This document shows, one piece after another, positions 9,812 through 21,559 of a stretch of DNA of 36,444 bases; position 1 is the stretch's first letter, and every line of letters starts with the position of its first letter. The translations under genes and the position numbers were made by a program. The stretch is taken from assembly GCA_009801015.1 (NCBI GenBank), contig VHZZ01004804.1:57822-94265 (forward strand), given 5' to 3'. Below the pieces are notes generated by a model. That model was not told the DNA's origin. It worked only from the letters and a program-made list of their open reading frames with translations, and searched no databases. The stretch is from Silene noctiflora. Its lineage: Eukaryota > Streptophyta > Magnoliopsida > Caryophyllales > Caryophyllaceae.

Positions 9812-12800
9812 ATGAATGTTTCCATTGTTACTCGAAGTGGTAGGGAACTCATTAAGGGAGGAATTCAGCTTAATGAATCTGTATGTTCTTTCCTTAATTC
9901 TTGTTTATTGGATAATTTATCACTTTAATTTCATAATTAGTTTTTAAATGTTCTTTTTTGTTTATAATTTGATGAGTTTTTGGATGATTGTGTTGTGGGT
10001 TTTAATATAGGCTACTGTTGCTGATCTACAAGATGCAATCTATAAGAGAAGTAAGTTCTTTGTTCTCTGCAGTTGGTCTCTCGTAAAACGGGCATATACA
10101 TCTTAGATTTAAACGGGTCAAATAACACCCCATTTGGATAGATGAGACAAATTTTTTGCTGATACCCAAGCATTATGCCCCTGTCTTATTATTCTATTTG
10201 ATAAGAATGTGTGTTGTGCTTACTAAAGTTGATTTCTTTTCTATTAAGTCAATTAATGAGCTGATTTGTTTAAGAGTTTGATTCTGAAGTAGGATTAAGC
10301 TAGGAATGAACTAAATTATGACTAAAGATTTTGATTTGTGATAAAGGCATGTTTGGTCTGGTGTTGACTTGACATTTAAAAGAATTTAGTGATGAGCATC
10401 TGCATCTAAATTGTGCTTAGGAAGGTACATATATTTGTTACGTAGAAGAAGTGATCCAATGTTTTTTTGCTGAACGCGGCCGAGTAGATGTTATCAGTTG
10501 GGGTTATGCATCATCTTTGCAATTTAGTGTTAGAGATCCTTAACTGGTTGGCTGATGTGTGAACTTTTTTTCCTTCTTGTCCGAATTTCGGAAGTTTTAA
10601 GGACAAAGGGGCCTATGTCAGTATAGCTAGACACACTTTCGACAGGTAGTCTGAAATAACTGTCGAGGTGTCGTGTGTGTTGATGTGGACGTTCTTAATT
10701 GTAGAAGAAAAGTGTGTGTCTGTTGTTGTGTGGACGGTTAATTTATCTGATGCTCTGCTGGTGTTTGCTACTAATAGCATTGTAGTCTGAGATTAAGTAT
10801 AATATATTAGTATATTTACACCATCTCAGATGAAACCGTTGCATGCGTATAATGGTCTTCCACAAGACTATATACGGGGTATATTATTTGAGGCTTCGTG
10901 AAGTAGTGCTTTCGATAGTCATGATAGAGTGTCTTTGGTAGCAGTCTTAATTTAGGCAGTGGTGATATGCCATGTAAACAATACCTGTATATGGAGTGGA
11001 GAAGTTTCATTTGAATCATTTTTTAAAAGTGTGAAAGATAGAGCAAAAAGGGTACATTTATTTCGTTTGGGAGCAAACTATGTAGAAATATGCTATTGGG
11101 GACCGGAGAGGTTGCTATGGGGATCTTTAAAATGGGATAATTCTTTTTATTGACGAGAGATTGATTTGAACATCTTCTCATTTTTACTACTGTGCAATTG
11201 TGCAAATAGATAACCTCATAATAGAGAACAATGTGATTTTTTTTTTTATTATTTTTTTTTTTTTCAAATGATACAATAATAATCCATATTTCTATGGTAA
11301 ACATGCCAGTTAGTGTCACTTTCTATCTCTAAGTCTCTAACATTGCTTTTAGGATTTATCATCCATCCCTATCTTAACTTTCAGTTTGATGTGGAGTCGT
11401 CCTTTGTCTTAGATTTGGTTTTATCATGGGGCATTCTTCCTGTGTCCACTTCATCTTCCCCCCTTCCTCGTAATTGTGATTCATTGTGTGGAGGAACATA
11501 CACTGAAAGTTTTAATTGGCTTTTTTTCAGAAGATTAAGGGGGTGTGTTTGGATAGCAAAAGTGGAGGGAAAGGGAGGGGAGGGGAAGGAGAGCAGGGAA
11601 AGGGAGTGAAGGGAAGGGGAGGGGGAATGGAGTGTGGGTGTTTGCATACAATTTCCCTCCAAATCTTGTCTATTGTGGAGAGATTTTGATTAGGCTTGGA
11701 GGAGGGAAATTGAATCCCCCAAATCTCTTCCCCTCCATTTCCCTTCACCCTCATTTGCTATCCAAACACCCTCCCTTTCTTTTTCCTCCAAATCCCTCAA
11801 TCCAAACACACCCTAAGGGTGATTGTAGTAAACTGTTACAGTCACCTTCACTAGCAACTGGGCCAGTGCCGTAGTTGATTTTTACCTTTCTGCCCTATTC
11901 GATTTTATTAGGAATGTGTAATATACTGATTAAAACTTTTGCTATGATGAGTTGCATGGAGTCAATGGTGGTTCTCATTTTATTCTCAGGGCTCAAAAAG
12001 TAAAGAAAATAGATTATATGTTTATTCTTGTCTTAAATTCCCCTTACCTCCGCCATTGAGGCACTGGGTAATGTTGTCTTGTCTTAAATTCTTTCATCAT
12101 TTATCATAGTATTATGTGCAGAATTTCTGATGATTTTGACCCCTACTAACTATCTTCTTTGCACTTGTAGCTAAGAAATTTTATCCTTCTAGGCAACGAC
12201 TGACACTTCCTGTCCAACCGGGGTCAAAACAAAGGCCAACTGTCCTTAACAGTAAGAAAAGCCTCGCGGAGTATTCTGATAGTAATTCGAACACCGTTAC
12301 CGTAGTATTCAAGGACCTTGGACCTCAAGTTTCGTATCGTACTCTATTCTTTTTCGAGTACTTGGGTCCTTTGATCATCTACCCCATCTTCTACTACTTC
12401 CCTGTTTATGAGTTCTTTGGGTACAAAGGAGAACATGCCAAACATCCAGTTCAAACATATGCCTGTTATTACTGGTGCTTCCACTATTTCAAGCGTATTA
12501 TGGAAACCTTTTTTGTCCATCGCTTTAGTCATGCAACTTCTCCACTATCCAATGTTTTCCGGAATTGTGCATACTATTGGTCTTTTGGAGCCTACATTGC
12601 TTACTATGTGAATCATCCACTTTACACCCCAGTTAGTGACCTCCAATGGAAGATAGGGTTTGGATTTGGCTTGTTGTGCCAACTTTCGAACTTCTACTGT
12701 CATATCTTGCTGAAGAATCTTAGGAGTGCTGACGGGGGTGGTGGGTATCAGATTCCGAGAGGATTCTTGTTCAATATTGTGACTTGTGCCAATTACACCA

Positions 12801-14113
12801 CGGAGATTTATCAATGGATGGGCTTCAATGTTGCAACCCAAACTGTGGCTGGTTATGTCTTTGCGGTAGTTGCTGCCTCTATCATGACTAATTGGGCACT
12901 TGCAAAGCACCGTCGTTTGAAGAAGGTAATTTCAATATACTTGAGCATTCCAGTGTTAAGCAACCTGTCTTTTCTCCATGTGAATATGTGATTATATATG
13001 CTTGCTTTGTGCCTAGATAGTCAGGGTCCATGTCAGGGTCAACTTCAGATTGAGATAGGAATGAACCTCGTGTTAGGCCCTAATGTGATGGTGTTTGCAA
13101 AAGCTTGTCAAGCGGGTTGGTGACATTAAGGTCAATGCGGGTTGGGCCTACATGGTTTTTTGGTGTTTGGTCAAAGTACGGGTAGGTCTAGTACGTGTTA
13201 GGGTCAGCATGCGCGTAATATTGGGTCAGACTAACTGCAAGCCTGCAAGTTGAGAGTTGGAACAAAAGATGACTTTGGAGCAATACAGACCATTACTGAC
13301 AATTACCCTATAACTGCCACTTTGGCCTCCCATTGATTTAGTCAAGAAAAAACGATGAACTAATAATGATATTATGAACCTCCAAAGTCCAAACCTTAAA
13401 GAAATTGGCAGAGTGACAACTTTCAGCAGTAGTTTTTACCCTTAAGCACAACATTTATCTTTGTGAACATTTTTTTGTGTTTTTATACTTGAAATAATAA
13501 TAACTAATGAGTTTCGGCTGAAATAAATGATTGAAATAGGTCAGCATGCTCATAGTCTCGGGGCATATTTGACTGCAAGTTGATAGTTTGCTCGAAACTT
13601 CCAACCATGATAATTTTGCAGCAATACAGATTACAGAGTACAGACCCTTGACTGGCAATTACCTTTAATCAGCAATTTTGGTCTCCCACTGATCTAGTCG
13701 GAACAAATAAACGACCTTATAGCTTATAATGATATTATGAACCTTATTGTGTAGAGCAACAACTTTTAGTAGTAACTGTCTAGCCTGTCAGCATAACACC
13801 TATCTTTGTGAACATCTTTTTTTTGCTTTAATGCTTGAAAAAACAAAAAAAAAAACATAAATTGTCGAGAATGGGTCTACATAGGCTTGGGTTTATATTC
13901 TTGGAACAAATCGCTGAATCGCTTTACTACTTGAGAGTGAAGTCACTGGATGAACTATTCATAGGTTTACCTTTTGTCTGTTCTTCTGTATAAGTGTATA
14001 GTAGCTGATCTAACCAAGTTCAACATATCTTATTTTACCTGCAGTTATTTGACGGAAAAGATGGGAAGCCTAAGTATCCACGAAGATGGGTGATATTACC
14101 TCCATTCCTGTAA
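9812..14113 (+). CDS. CER10: Very-long-chain enoyl-CoA reductase (trans-2,3-enoyl-CoA reductase)
   Basis: There are four exons: 9812-9880, 10011-10050, 12171-12925 and 14045-14113. They total 933 nt and encode 310 aa, the length of Arabidopsis CER10. The enzyme catalyses the last reduction step of each very-long-chain fatty-acid elongation cycle in the ER, supplying waxes, sphingolipids and storage lipids. The N-terminal 80 or so residues form a ubiquitin-like region ([35 protein letters not shown]). Several membrane segments follow. The C-terminal steroid 5-alpha-reductase-type domain contains [28 protein letters not shown] and NYTTEIYQW. The protein ends [14 protein letters not shown], as expected for the family. 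No key block is missing. Exon 3 remains open into intron 3, so an exon-only prediction would add a false tail after residue 288. Introns 2 and 3 carry a Tourist-type MITE and a diverged duplication. Confidence 0.98.
11539..11813. mobile_element. Tourist-type MITE in CER10 intron 2
   Basis: A 275-bp element has ends gggggtgtgtttggat and atccaaacacaccc and is flanked by TAA at 11536-11538 and 11814-11816. A three-base TAA/TTA duplication with such ends fits PIF/Harbinger-derived Tourist MITEs. A second, better-matching inner end (tttgctatccaaacaccc, 11754-11771) and an inner gggtgtttgcata near 11636 suggest an internal rearrangement. The purine-rich interior creates spurious reading frames on both strands. 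Confidence 0.7.
13200..13850 (+). repeat. Diverged tandem duplication in CER10 intron 3
   Basis: Two units of roughly 300 bp start near 13200 and 13538. Shared ordered blocks include gtcagcatgc, actgcaag, gcaatacaga, aatgatattatgaacct, gacaactttcagcagtag-like sequence and atctttgtgaacat. The copies have many substitutions and indels, so the duplication is old. It lies wholly between 12926 and 14044. Confidence 0.7.
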
Positions 14114-14414
14114 ACCCGAGGTGTAAACTCAAATCTGATTCACATTATTGGTGACTCCTTTACACGCACCACGTCTGGAATGCCATCATAATTCTGCTGG
14201 TATTTCGGCTTCATGTTCAAGCCCCCAAACTTAATCAAGTTTTAGTTACTGCAATTCTACTTCAGATCCTTTAGTATGATTGTGTAAACTTTAATTATAC
14301 TCTGTATTAATTTCCTAGGATGCTCCCCTTTCATGGTATAATTACATTTTACTTCAGATCTTTTTCAGAACAGAAAGTGATTCATTGCTTTCTCCATGAT
14401 ATATCCATTGGGAG

Positions 14415-14515
14415 AAACCGTCGAGCTGGCCTTAACAGCTTAACCCCACATGACTTTGACGGGATTTGAACCTAGATTCTGAATACTCTTCATGACTTCA
14501 CCATTTATGTTAGTT
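14415..14515 (-). mobile_element. tRNA-derived SINE-like sequence
   Basis: On the - strand a strong B box aggttcaaatcccgtc follows an A-box-like tggtgaagtcatgaag at about 30 bases. A body with gtggggttaagctg lies downstream. No cloverleaf can be drawn, so it is not called as a tRNA gene. The ends are approximate. Confidence 0.5.
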
Positions 14516-14569
14516 GATATCTGCATTTTCCGATGAAAGTATTGGGAAAACGAAATGTGTATACCTTTT

Positions 14570-14672
14570 TTTTGACAGATTATTCAAGGGATTTAGAGGC
14601 GAGCACCCCTGATAGCTCCCTAGGTCCGTCACTGATACGCTTTTGTTCTTTTGACAGATTATTGAAGGGATT
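14570..14672 (+). repeat. 24-bp direct repeats around a transposon-end fragment
   Basis: ttttgacagattattcaagg plus four bases (14570-14593) recurs with one mismatch at 14649-14672. The 55 bases between contain gctccctaggtccgtcactg, which resembles the end of a plant MITE (cagtgacggacctag on the other strand). It is either a local duplication or a scar of insertion and loss. Confidence 0.55.
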
Positions 14673-14904
14673 CTACAGCTAAGAAGAATGTGGGAGGTTA
14701 AAATAGTAATAATCACAAACAAAACAATGATAAAAGCATTTTTTGTTGGTTAATCAAATAGTTAAAAGAATAAATAATTAATTTAGCTTACAGGCTAAGT
14801 GAAGCTGGATAAATGGATCCCACTAATGTTGCACACAGCCACACAGGGTAGTCTTTTTCAAGGGAACAGATACAGAATCTTTGTTTGGTCCATTTGTCTT
14901 GGCA

Positions 14905-15098
14905 AAAATTCTAATTGCACACGGACACTATTTGTTACAAGTTGAAAACGGATAGTGCCTCTCTCACAATATGCAAGTGGAACTATCCATAGGGTGCTCC
15001 ATTTCTCTCTCATTTGCCCTCTCACTTGCCTTATTGTGAGAGAGGCACTATCCGTCTCCAACTTGTGACGAATATTGTCCGTCACAAGAAATTTTCAT
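14905..15098. mobile_element. GTGACGG foldback MITE, copy 1
   Basis: Long inverted arms (about 14937-14983 against 15023-15068) share acggatagtgcctctctcac and cttgtgacg motifs around a centre with gggtgctccatttctc. Related copies lie at 33107-33295, 34667-34850 and 34982-35165. Possible flanking duplications are degenerate. Confidence 0.7.
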
Positions 15099-15954
15099 GT
15101 ATCCTTTACATTTTTCTAAAAGAAATTTTAATTTTTTTATTCATAGCTATTAATTTAGGCTTAATGCCAAGTATGATGTGCCTATATTATTTGACATTTA
15201 ATTTGTAAACTGTTTTTAGGTGCGCAAAAGTTTAGGTTTAAGGGTAGGCTTTACTCAGCTCAAGGTCAGGGTAGATCATCGGCCTTTTTAAGGATTTAAA
15301 GTGGTGTTTACGGATCACCTACCAACATAACAATATTTGTGAATTGTCATTTATTGAGTAATAAAACATTTTATTCAAGTTATTTTTTATTACTCGTATC
15401 ATTAAATATAGTGCATAACCTTTATTTGTGTTTTCTTAATAAATAGACCAGAATTATGAGTGATAATTTATGAATAAAAAAGTTTTAAGCTAAAATTAAC
15501 AATTTGGAGTATATGCATAAGATGAAAATTAATCCCAAAGTAATCTTAATTCATTTTTTTCACTTTTGTTTGTAAAGACAAGCTAAAAGTGCAAAACTTG
15601 AGCCATTCACTAGATAGAATAAGCATAAGAGACATAAGTAGAGTTACAAAATTATCTGGACCTCATCCCTGAGGACCCGAACAGATAGATCAAATTTGAA
15701 CTGAATTCAACCCCATTTGCTCTTATCTAAATGTTTCTTAAAGCGTATTAACCATTATCCGTAACTATCTTGATAAGCAACACATTCGAAATTATCCAAA
15801 CCTGAAATAACTTAAAACATATCAATCCAACCTGGATTCCTGCATTTGGAATAACCAAAGTACCTGGCCTGGACTAACTCGATGCACACCTGACTCGATT
15901 AACAACCTTTCCTAGACATAAACATGTACAATACATATCGTTTCAAGTGTTCAC

Positions 15955-16075
15955 AAGTGGGCAAAATTTGAGTGGAACTCCCAATAATCTTAAGATTTGA
16001 ACCTCACCAAGAGCAATATTTTGAGAAATTGAGGATTATATACCCAGATGTTGTGTTTTATAGACTTTGAGTCTG
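15955..16075 (+). mobile_element. Diverged SINE fragment, family 2
   Basis: The blocks aaaatttgagtggaactc, aagatttgaacctc and aagagcaatattttgag follow the same order as the fragment at 5027-5100. It is much decayed and neither end is defined. Confidence 0.35.
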
Positions 16076-16571
16076 TCACCTCTCTAATAATGGTAATTGA
16101 TCAGGTATACGTTGTTGGCCGACTTTCACATGTACTGTTGGGTTTATCCGATATACATGATTTGATTCAAATATACAATCATCATAATATTTATAATATA
16201 AACACTTTATACATAAAATTCATGTAGATAAAGTAAAGAACTAGATGTTAAACAATAAACTGTTAGTGTATTAGATAACAAAAAAAAGAGGAGTAACGTC
16301 ATTATAAGGTATTCTGAAAAAGAAAAAAAGGTAAATATTAGGGTATCATATGTAGAATTGTAGAAACTTAAAGTGAGCAATACCATGTATAATCTGTCAA
16401 AATTCGAAGATACAAATGAAAAATTTCCGAAAACTTTTAAGATAACCTAAAAATCTAAAATTCAAAATAGAAAAGAGGGAAATGAAGTAAATGGAATGTG
16501 GGGGCGAAAAGAGTAAAACGACAGCAACGACTGGAAATTCGCGGGGCCACTCACACTCATCAATTACTGCT

Positions 16572-16643
16572 TACGTGTCATCATCTCCGTATATCCAGCC
16601 TGTACAATCTAACGGTCCTTATTAAATATCAGTCTAAATAAAT
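16572..16643 (+). promoter_or_regulatory. Actin core promoter: ACGT element and TATA-like box
   Basis: tacgtgtc at 16572-16579 carries an ACGT core of the ABRE/G-box type. taaataaat at 16635-16643 is the best TATA-like sequence before the pyrimidine-rich leader, placing transcription start near 16670. Placement is inferred from sequence only. Confidence 0.45.
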
Positions 16644-16797
16644 ACCTCTTCGGCTCCATTAATATCCTTCCTCATTTTTTTACAAGCTTTCTCTCACTTC
16701 TTCCCTCTGTTCTTCGTTCTTTCTCTCTCTAACTTTTTCTCAAGGTATTGCTACTTAATCTCTCTAGAATTCCGCTAATCGTTCTAATTTTCCGTAA

Positions 16798-17160
16798 TTT
16801 GATCGATTATTTGATGTATTGGTGAAAATCTATGTTAAAATTTCTGTACAATGATGTGCAATTTGATTAATTCGCTGGTAATTTTGTTAATATTTAATTT
16901 TCCGTTAATTATGTTCGCATTTCTCGTTGTTTGATCGATTATTTGTTGTATCGATGATAATGTGCGTGAAAGCTTTAGGTAATGATGCGTAATTTAATTA
17001 ACTTGTAGGTATTTTTGTTAATTTTTTAATTTTTTTGTTAATTATGCTCGCATTTGTCATTGTTGATCGATTGTTTGACGTATTGATGATAATGAGTTTG
17101 AATTATTTAGCCGATGTGCAATTTGATAATTTTCTGGTGTTTTATTTGATGTATTTTGAG
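16798..17160 (+). repeat. Three degenerate ~130-bp tandem units in the actin leader intron
   Basis: Units start near 16798, 16929 and 17064. Each opens with ttgatcgatt and continues through a tgatgata or tgaaaat block, an aatttgat/aatttaat block and tttgttaat. The first two also share ttaattatg(t/c)tcgcattt. The repeats are imperfect, with indels, so the expansion is not recent. The repeated gatcgatt words match the CGATT-type words reported in expression-enhancing plant introns. Confidence 0.65.
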
Positions 17161-17214
17161 AGGTTTTGTTTTACACATGAATTCGCTGTATAATTGTGTT
17201 TTTTTTTTAATGAA

Positions 17215-17800
17215 TTAGTATTGTTAGAATCTAAGTTTTTGAATTTTGAATTTTGAATTTTGTTAAAATTTTGAAATCGGATTAGTTTTGTTCGTTTGAG
17301 TGATATCATTGAATAGATTGAAACACGAATATTTGGAGATCAATGTGGATTTATATGATCTTTTATCATTTATGTGTTGTGTGTTTAATGATCTGCATTT
17401 TGATTCGTTTTTCTTGTATCATTTGCTGTTTTTGAGCGAATTTGTTGACATGCATTTTGAGCCAAATGTATGAAATTCCTTCTATTTGTAATGTTTTTCA
17501 CTTCTGGCATGAAATCAATTTTTAAAAATATTAGTATTGTCGGAATTTGAATTTTGAATTTGATTAATTATCATCGTCAGATTAAAACTGTTCGTTTAAG
17601 AGCAATATTAGCATTGAATAGATTGAATAGCGGATAGTAGGAGATCAATGTGGATATGTGTGATCTTTTATTATTAGATCTTTTCATTTAAGAGTAACAT
17701 TAACATTGATTAGGCTGAAAAGCGGATATTGGGAGGCAATTGTGGATATATATATGGACTTAGATCATCTGATGTTTTGTGTTTGATTAGAAAAACTTGA
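17215..17800 (+). repeat. Second set of degenerate duplications in the actin leader intron
   Basis: Related segments (about 17215-17400, 17530-17680 and 17680-17800) share tagtattgt, tttgaattttgaattt, gttcgttt, attgaatagattgaa, gatcaatgtggat and gatcttttat(c/t)att in the same order. The third is the most decayed. They lie in the non-coding leader intron. Confidence 0.6.
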
Positions 17801-18577
17801 ATCTAGTTGAATGTGAAGGAATCCATCTTCTAATCCGCGTGGCGTTGATTAGGAAAAACTTGTATGTTACGTAAACTTTGTCATTTTTAATTTATCAAAA
17901 CAATTATTTGCACATTGTCATTTCTAAGATGTTGCAAGTATTATATATTGTGGGAAAACATTTATTGAAGTTGACATTGTTGGATCGCTAAAGTCAAATG
18001 AGGACAATATAAAAGAGATGGATGGAGATAGGTTTTTAGGCTTTTCTTTTGGATAATGAGAGTATATGTACAGCTTCATCACTTTCCATTGGTTTGCTCT
18101 ATGTTGAGCCTCTTGTGCAACTTTAGATTTGGTTGTAGAGCTATGATGAGGGAAATGCACACTAAAGAGTAAAGACCAGTGATTAGAGAAACTTTTACCA
18201 AAAATAGTGCAACTCGATTCCTAAAGGTGTGCATCTTGGCCTTGCGCCTCGTCGTTTTGGTCCCTTAGCGCCTTGGTGCCCTTTGCACCTCTTCAAACTA
18301 AGATTGTCTATTGAGGTTTTCTGACTGAATTTATTTTACATTGGCTTGAGGAAGATTTACAGAATCTAGTTAGGTACCTTGTGTTAAAGTCAAGATTTAA
18401 ACCTTTGTAGCGGGATTGTATGGCCCTTGAAAGTTGAAACAACGCTTTTGAGTTCTAGTGTCTTTTGATCAGAGCTGTACGACTTAACAGTGCAATATTG
18501 ATTGGTTACCATTTAACTGGTATCTTATTAGCTTCTTCTCATGTGACTGATGGCTAGGTCTTAGCGTACTATAAAAG

Positions 18578-20270
<1,693 letters not shown>

Positions 20271-21559
20271 GTTTTCGGAAAATTGGGTTCAGGTGTTGCA
20301 GATCATCATCTTCTTCCAGGCGGAAGAAAGGCCATTCGTTCAATTTTTGTTTTTTTTCGTTTACTTTAATGTTGATTCTTACATTGTAATGATAGCCATG
20401 AGAAGTCGAGTGGTTTAAGAAAATTATCGAGTTCTTTTAGCGACCTACTATTCATTAACTGAAGTCATGGACTCTATTGATGTCCGATTCATTTCATTTC
20501 ATTTCATCGCTGTTTATAGTTGTACTCTTAACAACTTCCATACATTTTGAGAATGTCGTTCGAAGTGGTTTGGAAGTTGGAGCATCTTTCCCTGGCATTT
20601 GACTCATTTGGTCAAATGCGCTTATTTTTACAAAAGAGGTTGTCTTGGTTTATGTTCGTACTAAAATTAAACTGCATAACTAAAGTTAACACGATCGCCA
20701 AAAGATGGTTTTACAAGCGAATCTGAACTCTGAAAGCTATATGTAATACATGCTCAAGATGACTTCATTGAACAAGTTCAGGATCGATTGACTATTACCG
20801 AATTTAAGTGTGCGCTTCCTTAGACAAAAAAATAAAAATAAAAAAATCAATTGAAATAAGATTAAACAATAAAATGGTACATCAAGCCATTTCAATATTC
20901 CCTGTTCTATGGACACTGGATCGAACCACACTAGATCATGAAATCGAGTACCCAAGTACCACGCGCCATTCTATAGTACACCGAGAACTTTTACACTTCC
21001 ACTTTTACACATATAAGTTTACGTGGGATGGTCTCAAGCAGCAGAATATTAAGGTTAAAATATGATAGTTCATAGGGCGAGCACTGTAGATCGAAACATT
21101 GATACAGTTAAACTATGTACACACAACACAAGTAATCTCATGGTCTGTAATTCTGTATTAGCCAAAAGTGGTCGAGATTGAAGGCGGTAATCTATGAACC
21201 ACACATGACAATTGTGCATTCCAAAATCAAGTACAAAATAACTATTTATGGGAGAATATGTAGCATTTCAATATGTACTCCGAAAAGAAATTAATGTCGA
21301 CATAAAAGCCAACGGTGTTGGATAAACTTTGAACACCTCTAAGGCTTGAAACAAGGTAAATTCGCAAGTCATTACATCTACAAGTTAGATATAATATTTG
21401 AGTTTGGTACATCTACTTTCACTCTCATTTAGTTTACCGTAAGTTGGCTGAAAAAGACGGAAATTTTAAGCCAGTCATCCTTTTCAGGTCCAAAAGTTGT
21501 GTATTTCTTGTAGGAAAGGAAGCTTGCTTAGGTCTCCTAACTAGCTGCACCAAACAATC
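20271..21559. other. Convergent 3' flanks of actin and ALG5
   Basis: The two genes face each other here, 1.29 kb apart. The region should hold both 3' UTRs. I see no gene and no clear transposon. A small hairpin (stem gcatttgac/gtcaaatgc, 20595-20619) and an A-rich patch at about 20824-20875 are the only visible structures. Confidence 0.6.

Larger units (their letters stand above)
14114..16630. other. Intergenic region between CER10 and actin
   Basis: This contains the CER10 3' UTR, a SINE-like sequence (14415-14515), a direct repeat around a transposon-end fragment (14570-14672), a GTGACGG foldback MITE (14905-15098), a diverged SINE fragment (15955-16075) and the actin promoter. The rest is AT-rich with no supported gene. 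Confidence 0.6.
16670..18577 (+). other. Actin 5' leader exon and long leader intron
   Basis: A CT-rich untranslated exon ends at 16744 (ctcaag before gtattg). The leader intron then runs about 1.8 kb to an acceptor shortly before the ATG at 18578. Candidate acceptors are the AG at 18555-18556, at 18563-18564 or directly before the ATG, and I cannot decide between them. Plant actin genes typically have a leader intron just upstream of the start codon. Much of the intron is tandem duplications (see the repeat entries). A degenerate gcgcctt-rich patch lies at about 18230-18295. Confidence 0.75.

Noticed and set aside
11381..11754. Pro/Ser-rich frames on the - strand in CER10 intron 2
   Set aside because: They come from the purine-rich interior of a Tourist-type MITE and are low-complexity.
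12545..12910. 121-codon frame on the - strand across CER10 exon 3
   Set aside because: It is antisense to a clearly recognised exon and has no family features.
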